A stretch of 64,000 bases of DNA from Drosophila pseudoobscura (taxonomy: Eukaryota > Arthropoda > Insecta > Diptera > Drosophilidae), in contig NC_046682.1 of NCBI RefSeq assembly GCF_009870125.1, positions 558,001 through 622,000 on the forward strand, in the 5' to 3' direction. The notes under the pieces are model-generated. The model made no database searches. It had not been told where the DNA came from and saw only the letters and a program-made list of their open reading frames with translations. Numbering within the stretch: position 1 is the first letter of the stretch; each line of letters opens with the position of its first letter. This document shows, piece after piece, positions 1 through 12,500 of the stretch. Both the position numbers and the translations under genes were made by a program.

Positions 1-21
1 TAATTCTGTAATATTTTTCAG

Positions 22-317
22 GTTTATCTAGCTTTTCTGCCTCGTTAAACAGCTCTGCCAACTCATTGACGCAATTGGAACCGGTTACAAACTTAGATGT
101 ATTCTCCGTATATTCAGCTTCAACCACACCTAATTTAACAGCAACCGATATAGGTTTGGTTTCAGATTCTGTTACGGAAGATATGGACATGACAGCTTCG
201 TCCTCTTTTGTTAATCTCAGTAACACCTGCGTAATGGATAAGTCCAGTGGTATCAATGAAAATAAAAACTTTTCACAGCACGCCCATAATTTTAAAGTAT
301 CTTCCAAAGATATGTAG
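22..317 (+). CDS. C-terminal exon of an unidentified upstream gene (partial)
   Basis: An intron 3' end (pyrimidine run plus CAG) stops at base 21, and an open frame runs from there to a TAG at 315-317, about 97 codons. Two bases (22-23) complete a codon begun in the previous exon. The peptide is rich in Ser, Thr and Asn, with no recognisable domain, membrane segment or motif, and ends in KVSSKDM. It reads like a disordered tail. No poly(A) signal stands out just downstream. I do not recognise the gene; the rest lies left of the window. The exon call rests on the acceptor and the open frame in AT-rich DNA. Confidence 0.6.
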
Positions 318-2724
318 CTAATTGTTTGACGATATACAGATTTTTGCCATCTAAGGGATTAGAAGCACTACTAATTGTTGTTATCTGATTTATTAACAAC
401 ACTGCCATAGATGTTATAAGCTGAATACGTCTATATAGTTGGCCCTGATTTGCATTGTATTGGCACTTGCTTTAAATTACACATGCAGCATAGATCTCAA
501 GAAAATATCAAAATTATGCATTTGAATTACAGACAAGTAAAAAATATTGCCATTATTTCTTTTAAACTTACTTAACATTTAAAATATATTAGTGTTGAAA
601 ATATACAAACTAATTAAAAATGTATAGTACGAGTTTTTAATCAAGGCAGTGAACTTTGTTAACTATTGTTTGTAGTAAGATATCATTAATGATCGTTTTT
701 ATACCTTTTTCAGAGTGTAATATAAATTGGATCATATTATATATTTGCAATTCACAGAAGGAAGCATTTCCGACGTTTATTTATATTATATTTATTAAAA
801 TGACGAGCTGAGTCTTTTGTTTCTGAAGATATTCCAACTCAACGCTACTGGTTGCAGTTTAAAATCTTCTACATATTTATTTATTTTACAATATTTAGAA
901 AGTGTAACTCAAAATCGAATCAAATTATCATAAATCTAATAGAAATTCAAATTCAAAAAGCGAACGTAAGCGCTTTTGGCTCTAAATTGATAAATATAGC
1001 CATTACTTTAATGCATTTTAAAATTTTGTACACGTTCTGTTTCTGTATTAAAGTGCCATTAAACATTTTTTTTACACACAAAGTCAATTTATTATACATA
1101 TTTCATAACGTTTAATTATTATTTGTCTGAGACGTAAAAACGTTTGTAAATTATCTTCACTAAAAAAAATCTCAAATCAATAGCAGAGATAAAATCTTTT
1201 TTTAACTTTCTTCATTTTATCTAATTTCTATATTAAAAAATTACATTGTTATTAAAACTATTTCATAACATTGTACACATTTTTTCCCATTGACCATTTA
1301 AAAAAAAAAAGTTAGTTGTTGTTCATTATTGATTTTAATTAATACACCTTTGTTCTACACAAAGTCAGTTTACAAATTTAATATATATTTCATAACGTTC
1401 AATTATTATTTGTGCAATACTACGGAAACTGAAGGTAATAACCTTTTGTTAATTATCTTCAAGTTTCTAAATAAATACCTAAAATAAATAAGATAGTTTG
1501 AATCTTTTTGTATTAGCTTCATTATAAAATAATTGATTTGTGAAATTTTTTAAAATTAGTTAAACAACATTGTCAATATAATGCTTACGTCAGGTTTTTC
1601 GTTAGAATGTGTAGATCGTTAGAGATCTTTCTCATGACTTTATAACGAATACTAAGTTAAGTCAATTCAAATCCATTATAATTGGCACTTTCTGATGGTA
1701 TTTATTAAATAAAAAACCTAAATTACAACGAGTGTATGCAGCTGAGCGTGAAAATTGTTGTAAACCACATATAGTGCTACCGATGATTCAACAATATTAA
1801 TGTACTTAATTGCCTGAAAATAGTAATTACCACATAACATTACCATATAGTGGTTTTAATATGTGTGCGTGCACACATTCATCGTATATCAAATATGAAG
1901 ACGAATGTATTACTTTATTTGTAGAAGCTTAAGCAAATTTGAAGGTTTATATGGCAAAAATGTTGATTTTAAATAATACTAGTTCCTATCTGTAACCGGC
2001 AAAGTCTACATCGAAATCTACTACCCCATGCAAATTAAATACATATTTAATGTAAAAAAGAATAACAAGTTTTTATAGTTTATTTTTTAAGTTCAGTATT
2101 TTAATAGGTTAAGAAAATCTTGGCACAAAACTTAAAACATGAAGTACTACGACATTACAATAGCTAATAAACCGTTTACGATTAAATGTATCTATTTAAG
2201 AAATTATATATACATATATATGAATGATGCATATTTTATTATAGTCTTTTAAATAACAGGAATGATCTAAGTATTAAAAAACAATATTTACATTTAATGT
2301 TGAATTCATTCAACACCATCACGTGACACCAATAAAAAGCTTCTTAGACGCGGATCCCAGAAAGTAGTTCAGACTGAGCGAGGCCGATGACGCAAGACGC
2401 AAGAATAGTCATCGAGAAGAATTCGAAAAAATAGTACTACTAATTAGAGCTTTTTTGTTGATTTAGAAGCTCAGAGTGTTCGTATTGCAGCAATGTCATG
2501 CAAGGCTTAGATTGATCTACAACGCAAAAGGCACAATTATATAAAATTTTCAAATCAATCTAATTGAGACATTTAACATTATTAATGTAGTAGTAATATA
2601 CGAGTATATGTCTGTGACCTCTAACTTAAGTAGCTTACAAACCAACCAATAAGATTGAGCGAAAATCCTTCCGGTTCGTTACTGGTGCGTGAATGAAATG
2701 GTACTGGGCCATCATTATGTTAAT
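318..2724. other. AT-rich intergenic DNA, no gene seen
   Basis: Stop codons crowd all frames and A/T runs are frequent. The first few hundred bases are probably the 3' UTR of the exon ending at 317. The short open frame at 852-1115 has AT-rich composition and no conserved feature. A perfect TCACGTGA E-box lies at 2319-2326, beside a slightly GC-richer patch (2340-2420). Confidence 0.6.
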
Positions 2725-3450
2725 TTGTGTGGATGTCTGTAACGGCCAGAAGGAAGCGTTTCCGACCCCATCACGTATATATATTCATATTCATCATCAG
2801 TAGCCGAATAGATATGTATATCCATGTCTGACTGTCCGTCCGTCTACACCTTGCCCCTCACCAAGGGGGATTGTATGCCCTACCAGGATACTTTCAATTG
2901 GTACCGGAAGAGTCGCTATGTATTTGCTATATCTTTTTTTCTGGGGCGTTAGCTGGCGCATGTGTACCAGGTTCCTGCGTATGTGTACGTGATGTCGCGA
3001 TATATATATACATATATATCGCACTAATCTAGGCTAATCTAACATATCAGACGCCGTGGTTGAAGTCCCTCTCTGTGGAACCGCCACGTTAAATAAAGCT
3101 GCGAGATCAGATTCATTCTGTCCGTCCGTCTGTCTGTTTTGATAGGCGCGTATATCCTGTGATATCACAGTTTTACAAGAGTATTTCAGCATTATGCGTA
3201 ACCTACCGCTCCAACAAAAAGAAAAAAAAAAATGGGGCATCCACCATTTTGTAAATACAAGAAAGCATGAAGCGCAGAATCATAGAGAATGTATCTATAA
3301 GTTGCCGAATTTGGATCAGATCTATTTCACGTGCACAAAGTCCCGACACTCTCGAAAACTTATCTTCGTCCGGTATGCGCCCCCTGGCGGAGTGAGCGGG
3401 AACAACTGGTGCTGGTATGAAGAGAGATGTAGCGGACGGTATGAAAATAT
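2725..3450 (+). repeat. Degenerate DINE-1 (INE-1)-like element
   Basis: The block GTAACGGCCAGAAGGAAGCG, CGACCCCAT, the TATATATATTC box and a TCCGTCCGTC run match the head of the intact copies in this window. Body-like pieces follow (GCAGAATCATAGAGAATG, GAATTTGGATCAGATC). Both ends are eroded, so this is an old copy or a mosaic of copies. Confidence 0.65.
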
Positions 3451-3600
3451 GTAGAAGTAACTCTAAAATTCTAAATTACTGCCTAATTACACTATGCCAC
3501 ATCAAATTTACGCTGTGAACCAAACCGACTTTTTCTGACAGATTTGGGGCTTCAAAAATGTTCAATGGGTTGCTATGCTTGATTTTTATAAATCTTGTAT

Positions 3601-4702
3601 TTTTATACCCGATACTCAAAATGGCTATTGGGGTATATTAGATTTGTGGTAAAAGTGGATGTGTGTAACGTCCAGAAGGAATCGTTTCCGACCCCATAAA
3701 GTATATATATTCTTGATCAGCATCAATAGCCGAGTCGATTGAGCCCTGTCTGTCTGTCCGTCTGTCCGTCCGTCCGTCCGTCCGTCTGTCCGTCCCCTTC
3801 AGCGCCTAGTGCTCAAAGACTATAAGAGCTAGAGCAACGATGTTTTGGATCCAGACTTCTGTGATATGTCACTGCTACAAAAATATTTCAAAACTTCGCC
3901 CCGCCCACTTCCGTCCCCACAAAGGACGAAAATCTGTGGCATCCACATTTTTAATGATAGAATCGCAGAATCGTAGAGGAAAACTATATGTTCTAGAGTG
4001 TAAAATCTCAACCAGATCGTATAATTATTATAGCCAGAATCAAGAAAACAATTTCATTCTTTCTCGCTCAGTCTCTCTCTAACACACAGGTTTCATGGTC
4101 GGTTTTGCCAAATGCAAAATATGAGTTCAAGGATCTCAGAGGATCTCAGGATAAGAGCTAGAGCAACCAAATTTTGTATCCACACTCCTGTGATATCGGA
4201 CCTTGACCGTTTTGTGTCAAAATTTCGCCACACCCCCTTCCGCCCCTGCAAAGGACGAAAATCTGGGGCATCCACAAATCTCAGAGACTATTAAGGCTAG
4301 AGTAACCAAATTTGGTATCCGCACTTTTGTTAGATCTCAGTATAAAACGTATATCTCGAAATTTCGCCCCACCCCCTTCCGCCCCCACAAAGGACAAAAA
4401 TCTGTTGCGTCTACAATATTGCAGATTCGAGGAAACTAAAACGCAGAATCATAGATAACGACAATATCTATCAGACTGCTAAATCTGGATCAGATCAGAT
4501 AAATTTTATAGCCAAAAGGAACAAATCAATTTGCACTGTCTACGAGGCGCCCGACGTCACGCTCAGACTGATTTTCTGTCTCTCTCGCACGCATTCTTTG
4601 TCGTGTCGTTTAATATTAGCCGGAGGCCGTCTGCCGGAGGAGTATCGGGTATAAATGTAGAGTTGCGGTGTCAGCAGCAACTCACAACGTTCCCCCTCGT
4701 TT
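3601..4702 (+). repeat. DINE-1-like element, near full length
   Basis: Begins TTTTATACCCGATACTC and ends with the family tail AACGTTCCCCCTCG. It has the GTCCGTCCGTC-type microsatellite, two to three AGAGCTAGAGCAAC modules with GCCCCCACAAAGGACG boxes, and a terminal region containing ATCGGGTATA. There is no coding capacity: the open frames inside are the same conserved repeat read through. DINE-1 elements are non-autonomous and related to Helitrons/Helentrons. Confidence 0.85.
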
Positions 4703-5199
4703 CTTTACTCTTTTTTCAGAGATTCTGCTTTCTTGCACATAACTTGGTTGCTTGGTTGCAATTATAAAAAGCTGATAAGTTTAGATATAAATCGGACCCA
4801 AACACTTTATAGCGTCTTGAAATATTAAATTTCAGATTCAAAATTGATCATTTTTGGCGGTATATTTTTCCAAATTGTTAACCTTAAAAACTCAGAAAAT
4901 GTAGAAAAAAATTATTTCTTGTGTTTTCATATTTTTCTTGTATAGGTTAATTAATAAGGTGTCGTTTAAGCTATCGTTTGTAACTATGGATAAACAGCTA
5001 AGTCGCAGCAGGTTGAACAAAATTTTCAAATGTAGCATTTCACCGTTAAACTACGTTATTCAAAATACGACAGTTTTATTTTTTTTTTTAAATACCAACA
5101 TTTTGTATTTGTAACAGTTTTTTAAACTAAAATGACATTTTAAAAGGTACGTAATAGAATTTAAAGACACAATGCGGCATTTGAGTTTTTTTAAATCAT
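4703..5199. other. AT-rich spacer between two repeats
   Basis: Nothing recognisable apart from A/T runs. It separates a DINE-1 copy from a LINE 3' fragment. Confidence 0.5.
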
Positions 5200-5655
5200 T
5201 AAACATTTTTAAAGCCCCAAATTTTTTTTCAAATTGTTCCCTTTGTAACTTAAGTTGGGACTCAGGTAGAATCTTGCCACGCTACCGGTCTAGACTAAAT
5301 CTAAGTGACCTGCCGTCGTTGCAAAATCGCAGTATATGTAAGGGGGTAATGTTCGTGCACAAGCTCCTTTTCGGGATTGTTGACTCCCAAACTCTCTTGG
5401 GCCAGATTGGCTTTGCCGTTCCATCTAGACCTACCCGTACTTTTATGCCCAACATGAAGCTTTTAGGATTATATGCCATAACTATAACTCCCTCTGTCAT
5501 ACCTTATCCCCTGAAATATCCCTTAAGCATGTAGTATTTATAATCACCTAAATTTAACAAACTTTTAACTTATCTTTTTGCCTCATTTTGTAACTAATTT
5601 GTTAGCAGTAGTATTATTAGCAGATAATTGTTAATTAAATAAATAAACAAATCTA
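5200..5655 (+). mobile_element. 3' fragment of a non-LTR retrotransposon (LINE)
   Basis: The frame through 5172-5534 encodes a peptide (WDSGRILPRYRSRLNLSDLP ... GVMFVHKLL ... DSQTLLGQI) that matches the C-terminal end of the reverse-transcriptase frame at 44431-45582 on the other strand. It is followed by an AT-rich 3' end with AAATAAATAAACAAAT, similar to the tail of the other copy. Only the last ~100 codons and the 3' UTR remain, a typical 5'-truncated insertion. Confidence 0.75.
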
Positions 5656-7208
5656 GAAAAAAAAGTCGATTTGGCTCACAGGGGAAGAAAAGTTAAATTT
5701 TGTTGCCCAGTGTCCTATCATTGCCGCTATTATTAGAGAAATAGCGCATCAGCTTCATTAAATTTTGTATATAGTCTACAGTTTGTTTTGGAATCAAAAA
5801 TTTGTTTGTTCAAATATTGAAAACGATGTCAATTAATCAGACAAAATTACTGAACACAATTATTGAAAATAATATCAAGTGCATAGTAGAAAACCACGAC
5901 AGTGTCATAAAATATTCTCTCTGACATCTATGAAGCGTAAAAGATAACATGTGCTAAAACTGTGAAACCAAATCACAGAGAAACCAAATCACAGAGAGCT
6001 TACAACTCTTATAGTCTCGTCTCTGAAATCTTGTTCGTATCAACACAGACAGACAAGAGTAAATACCACAAGATGGCAGCTTCCTTGTAAAAAGATATGG
6101 TTGCTTGCAGAAAATCTAATTTTACAAGTAGGTGTACCTGAATATCATTAAAGAAGCTTTAAAAAACTGTTTTTAAAAAGCTTGCATTCCTATATGTACC
6201 CTAACATATGTATATGTATGTAGTACAATTACACAACACTGAAACTTCTGGCATTTACTAATAGTCTCCGTAGTTCGGTCTTTAGCTTCAGACCGACGGT
6301 CGCTATTTCTTTTCAATTGGAGCCGTTAGATTACGAATTTCAATATATTCCGATATAAAAAATATATTACGAAAATAAATGGTACATCATCAATATATTC
6401 AATAATTTTATAATATCCAATATTCTAATAAGTATTCCATAATCAAAACATAAAGTAAGTGTTACTACATTCTATTAACATACTTACGTGCAATGCAAAT
6501 AAATTAAATGCAATTAAATAAATAAATTAGTAGATATCATTAACTGTGCGTCGTAAATAATAGGAGGGGCGACCTACATATGTATATTATTTTACTCAAG
6601 AAGCAATATGTATTTTTCTAACCTCGTTCATCTCCTTTTTTCTATATACATATGTACGAATGCCTCTTATTATATACTAATATATGATAAATGAATACAT
6701 TTATTTCCAAGCATCACATAAAGGAAAAATAACGTAAATAGTTTTAATATGTGCATGTTCATATGTACGTACGCATGTAAATTATTTACATTTAATCACA
6801 TTTTTCTGAGATCTATGTATGTAAATATGTTACCTAAGTTCTATAAATATACATACACATACATAGTTGAATGTTTATTAATAAACAAACAAAAAAAACC
6901 GTTCATATGCATGTTCGAGTAGTCCAAGCATTGGTTGCCGATTTCAGTAGGTAACTATAAATAAAAGACTCCAAAATGCCGATCGAGGTCGAATAATTGC
7001 ATACATGAAAGAAGAAACACGTTATATTATGAGCTCTGATGTACCTGGCGCACTGCGTACACCAACATTATCCATGACACGCAAAGCCCTTGCCTGTAAA
7101 CATGGCAAGCGCGTTGCAACTCACCTCCTGACCAACCGACCAAAACCAAAATTTTGCCTAAAATCGCGGCCATGTAGAAAAAACTCAAAAAAGTACATAT
7201 CATTCTAA
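5656..7208. other. Intergenic DNA with ACATATGTA-type repeats
   Basis: No supported gene. The stretch 6180-6860 has repeated CATATGTA/TACATATG palindromic steps of the kind scattered through the window. A short hairpin (CGGTCT ... AGACCG) sits near 6277-6296. The frame at 7005-7208 has an ATG but no recognisable content. Distant promoters of the LIM gene could lie here but cannot be shown. Confidence 0.45.
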
Positions 7209-8302
7209 TTATACCCGATACTCAAAATGAGTATTGGGGTATATTAGATTTGTGGTATGTGTGTAACGTCCAGAAGGAATCGTTTCCGACCCCATAAAGT
7301 ATATATATTCTTGATCAGCATCAATAGCCGAGTCGATTGAGCCATGTCTGTCTGTCCGTCCGTCCGTCTGTCCGTCCCCTTCAGCGCCTTATGCTCAAAG
7401 ACTATAAGAGCTAGAGCAACGATGTTTTGGATCCAGACTTCTGTGATATGTCACTGCTCTAAAAATATTTCAAAACTTTGCCCCGCCCACTTCCGCCCCC
7501 ACAAAGGGCGAAAATCTGTGGCATCCACAATTTCGACGATACGAGAAAACTAAAAACGCAGAATCGTAGAAGATGACTATATCTTCTAGAGTGCAAAATC
7601 TGAACCAGATCGTATAATTATTACAGCCAGAATCACGAAAACAATTTCACTCTTTCTCGCTCTGTCTCACTCTAACACACAGGTTTCATGGTCGGTTTTG
7701 CCAATTGCAAAAAATGAGTTCAAGGATCTCAGAACCCATAAGAGCTAGAGCAACCAAATTTGGTATCCACACTCCTGTGATATCGGACCTTGACCGGTTT
7801 GTGTCCAAATTTCGCCACACCCCCTTCCGCCCCCGCAAAGGACGAAAATCTGAGGCAACCACAAATCTCAGAGACTATTAAGGCTAGAGTAACCAAATTT
7901 GGTACACACACTCCTTTAAGATGTCACTATAAAACGTATATCTCAGAATTTCGCCCCTCTCCCTTCCGCCCCCACAAAGGACGAAAATCTGTTGCATCCA
8001 CAATATTGCAGATTCGAGAAAACTAAAAACGCAGAATCATAGATAACGACCGTATCTATCAGATCGCTGAATCTGGATCAGATCAGATAATTTTTATAGC
8101 CAAAAGGAACAAATCAATTTTCAGTGGCTACGCAGCGCCCGACGTCACGCTCAGACTGATTTTCTGTCTCTCTCGCACGCACTCTTTGTCGTTTTGTTTA
8201 ATATTAGCGGCGTCTGCCGGAGGAGAGCCATACTGACTTAGAATCGGGTATAACTGTAGAGTTGCGGTGTCCGCAGCAACTCACAACGTTCCCCCTCGTT
8301 TT
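7209..8302 (+). repeat. DINE-1-like element, near full length
   Basis: Starts ATACCCGATACTCAAAATGA and ends AACGTTCCCCCTCGTT. It contains the GTCCGTCCGTC run, the GGATCCAGACTTCTGTGATA box, two CCGCCCCCxCAAAGGACG modules and the GCGGCGTCTGCCGGAGGAG box before the terminal ATCGGGTATAAC. It lies in the 5' flank of the LIM gene. Confidence 0.88.
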
Positions 8303-8406
8303 ATAGTAGATACTGAGCGCAAATTGTGTTGACACTGATAATAAAAGGGAAAAAAGCAAGGCAAGCTTTTCATATACGTTTAATGTGCAATATCAATTTG
8401 GGTTTT

Positions 8407-9215
8407 TTTATACCCGATACTCAAAATGAGTATTGGGGTATATTAGATTTGTGGTAAAAGTGGATGTGTGTAACGTCCAGAAGGAATCGTTTCCGACCCC
8501 ATAAAGTATATATATTCTTGATCAGCATCAATAGCCGAGTCGATTGAGCCATGTATGTCTGTCCGTCTGTCCGTCCACTTCAGCGCCTAGTGCTCAAAGA
8601 CTATAAGAGCTAGAGCAACGATGTTTTGGATCCAGACTTCTGTGATATGTCACTGCTACAAAAATTTTTCAAAACTTTGCCTCGCCCACTTCCGCCCCCA
8701 CAAAGGGCGAGTAGAGTAAACAAATTTGGTATCCGCACTTCTGTTAGATCTCACTTTAAAACGTATATCTCAGAATCTCGCCCCACCCCCTTCCGCCCCC
8801 ACAAAGGACGAGAATCTGTTGAATCCACAATATTGCAGATTCGAGAAAACTAAAAACGCAGAATCATAGAAAATGATCCGGTTGCTGAATTTGGATCAGA
8901 TCAGATAATTTTTATAGCCATAAGGAACAAATCAATTTGCACTGGCTACGCAGCGCCCGACGTCACGCTCAGACTGATTTTCTGTCTCTCTCGCACGCAC
9001 TCTTTGTCGTTTCGTTTAATATTAGCGCCGTCTGCCGGAGGAGAGCCATACTGACTTAGTATCACCGACGGACAGACATACAAATCTCTATCGACTTGGC
9101 TATTAATGTTGATCAATAATATTTATACCTTATCTGCTCGGAAAGGCTTCCTACTGCGTTTTACATACTTTAACCACAAATCTAATATACCCCTATACTC
9201 TTTAAGTATATACCC
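8407..9215 (+). repeat. Truncated DINE-1 joined to an inverted DINE-1 head
   Basis: A forward copy (TTTATACCCGATACTCAAAA at 8407) has lost an internal segment near 8710 and stops at about 9065, just after CTGACTTAGTATC. From 9067 the sequence reads as the reverse complement of a DINE-1 head: GGACAGACATAC, then GACTTGGCTATTAATGTTGATC, then ACAAATCTAATATACCCC at 9176-9193. The two remnants are tail to tail. Confidence 0.7.
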
Positions 9216-9587
9216 CATACAAATTCTTGACCATGCAGGTCGATCGTTTCTATATCAGAAATATGGTAAAAAGATCCGATTTGTATGAAATTCGGACAGC
9301 TATGACAAAGCAACTGAAACTTCAGCTCGTTTTCTTTTAAGCAGCGCAGAAACAACTTTTAGTTCCCATGTTACACAATATCAATTAGTTCAACAAGAAC
9401 ATTTCTTGTTACTTGAATATTTAAAAAGGTAACAAGGCTTAGAAAGTTTTTTTAGAAGTTCTTCGCTTAATATATATTTCGGTTACCGGAGCCACGTCGC
9501 TTTCGTTTCAGAAACAAAAAAGCAAAAACATATTGCAAATAAACCAATAAGCTCAATTAAATATCAAACATTTTTTAGGAGAATAAA
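9216..9587. other. 5' flank / likely 5' UTR of the LIM gene
   Basis: Between the DINE-1 debris and the ATG at 9588. Bases 9480-9530 (GGTTACCGGAGCCACGTCGC and following) are GC-richer than the surroundings and may be transcribed leader. No TATA box or clear initiator could be fixed. Confidence 0.4.
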
Positions 9588-12500
9588 ATGGAGCATGAAA
9601 ATGGTATTGCTACAACTCCCTCGTTACCTTCTGGCAATATTATAATGCCTATTAAAAAAGCGAAATCGAAAAGACCGAAAAAGTGTGACTATGACAACCA
9701 AAACATTTCAATGGTAAGGTTCTACTATAATGCTAAAAATGTAATTCATCCATAATAATAAAAGTTTAATATGTTACAGAAAAGAAGTTTTAGTAAATTT
9801 GACAACTTGCAAAAACGCAATCTTATTCACGTACGTTCACGAGATTCTAGTAAAGCCCAAGAAATTTTTCGTGTAAGCACTCATTAATTAATCAACTCAT
9901 CTCATAATCGTCTTTTAAAATACATTTTAACTTTCCAAGCACTAAGTAGACCTTCATGCATATATTCATATAATTCCCTCCTACTGGAAACTTTTTTCTT
10001 TCATGTGTATATTTTTTTAGAATCCAACTACAGAGCAGCGGGAAAACTGTCGGCAATGCGGTAAACCTGTATATAAAATGGAGGAAGCCATTCTCCAGTT
10101 TAAAAAGGAAAAAGTTATTTTCCATAAAATCTGCTTACGTTGCAGGGACTGTTCGAAACAACTAAAGTTTGTATTTTTGTGATTTTTTAACCCTGTATAA
10201 GGTACGGAAATTCGACCTTAAAAACTTATTAAAACTGCAACCAGATCTCTGTATCGGAATGGTAGAACAAATTTTAGAGATAGTATTGAATTAGTTTTGT
10301 CATTAAGGTGTATAGATGGGAATTACCGACAAAGCTCGTTGCGATTGAAACAAAAAGAATAAAGAAAACAAGTAGCAATACTAACGAAATTTTCTTTCAC
10401 ATAACTGTAAGAGGATAAGCCTAAAAACTAGGATAGTTAAGACCTTGTAAAATATAATTTGCTTTCTTTGTGCAAGTAATAGTGACGATATATATCTTAC
10501 TGGTGTATGTTCGAGTATTGTAAAAGGCAAAATAGCAATTAAGCCAGTATCCCCGTCTGTTTAAACATTTGCACTGGCGAATATAGCAGAAATATATAGA
10601 CCTACTTAGGTATTATATTATATATGTACATAAATATAGTACAGATGCTTAGCTTGTATTTTATTTCGGGTTACCAGGGAAAAAACTGTAGCGGGTATTT
10701 AATATAAAAAAGCACTTGATACTACTCTATTTGCTTATATGGTTCTACTTTATTATCGTATCTAGACCTGAGAGCTATCATGTTCATAATGGTAACCTCT
10801 TCTGCACCGTTCACTTCAAGTTAATCTTTGCGCCCAAAATAATTCATGAAGAATCTAAGCCACGCAAACCTGAGCTTATAATACGTGAGAATCAACCTAT
10901 TGAATTACCCCCAGATGTCGCACGAGGTAATTGTAATACAGACTTACGTGAAATCCGAACAGGCTTCTAACGTAAAGGGATAAAAGGAAACACTGATTAA
11001 CAACACTGAAATGTTTATGCAAACAAACTTTTATGGATTCGAATATGCATCTGCCCAATTCTAAAATACTCTTTCAAGATTAGAAACGTGGCATGCATTG
11101 GTCCGTCCAGATATCCGTATCGTCTAAATCTTAGATCTCAGACAATGTAAGAGCTAAAGAAACCGGAATCTTTTGGCGTTAGAATCGTATGCTAATCGTA
11201 AATGGTTTCGATCGGATATTATGATTATAGGCACAATAAAGAAAACGCCACCACAAAGTTGATCTCCTTGCTCGCGCACTTTTTCTCCCTATTCCAATGT
11301 GTTTTAGCAGACTCCCCCACGGATTGAAATTTGGGCTTAAAATCCACACTTTAAAATACTTATATCATAGCTATGCGCTTCGTAAGGGTATGTAAAGTAC
11401 ACTCTCTCAAAGCTAGCCTTTTTTTCTTGTGTATATTCATATACATTTTCATATGCATATAAATATACATTTGCATTCGTAAAATATTATTTTACTTTTG
11501 TTCTACATTATACTGAAAAAATTGTATATAATATGTAGCATCCGATAAGCCGAATCTTGGACTTGAGGAACTTCAACAACTAAATGTCCGCTCAAGATAT
11601 CAAGTCTTTGAAAATGGATATAGAACTGATAACAATGATGACCATATTCAAACGCTACAACGCCAGGATTCAAATATTACGAAAAGTACGTCCATTTCTT
11701 CCAAACTATCGAAGTTGCATAAAAATGGCCTACTCGACACTGGTGACCACAAGATCCTAGATTCAGGTAAATTTGAACAATCTGTCGAAGGTGGCAAATA
11801 TTATACTAATTATAATCTTCAAAGATGATAATGATGATGATGACAGCGACATGACCTTAATGCGTGTTAAAAAAGATACCGAAAAAGAGAGGCCGATGGG
11901 CTTGGGTGATGCAATGAATGATATTAAAATCAGATTTGAACGGGGTCATATGATGGCAAAAGAAGAGCGTCGCGAAGAACGAAAACAGGAAATTCAGAGC
12001 ATTCGTTCTCGACTATTTATGGGCAAACAGGCAAAGATAAAAGAAATGTACCAGCAGGCTGTTGCTGAATCAGAACAAGGAATCACTTCATTGAGTAAGA
12101 TACCGGATTCGGAAATCGGTGTAGCAGCTCGTTCAATTAAAGATAGATTTGAGAACGGTGAAATGTTTAGTGAAAACAGTATTCAATCCAAAGAAGAAAG
12201 GAGCCACAGTTTGGGATTGCTAGAAGATGCAGATGTTTTCGAGTCTGGTATGAATACTTAAATTGTGTTGTATAAATTTTGAACTTTACTACTTTTAATT
12301 TCTAATACAATTATTTAAAAAAATTAAGCTATTAGTAAAACATCGCGTAGCATCTTCATGGAACTAGATGCAAATATCAACACGAACGTCAATGGAATGA
12401 ATAAAATACAGAATAACAGACCAGATATCTATAACAAAATTCTGATTATCCCTAATCAAAATATTGAACAAGAGGTAAGATTATGAAACAAAATATAAAA

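Noticed and set aside
852-1115. 87-codon hydrophobic open frame
   Set aside because: Composition is that of AT-rich non-coding DNA (Ile/Phe/Lys/Asn), with no conserved motif or splice context.
3840-8853. Many 60-80-codon open frames with TKFGIRTxVRS and [17 protein letters not shown] peptides, also at 51133-53830
   Set aside because: They are the same DINE-1 module translated in each copy. The frame is open because the repeat is GC-richer, and the copies show no bias to synonymous change.
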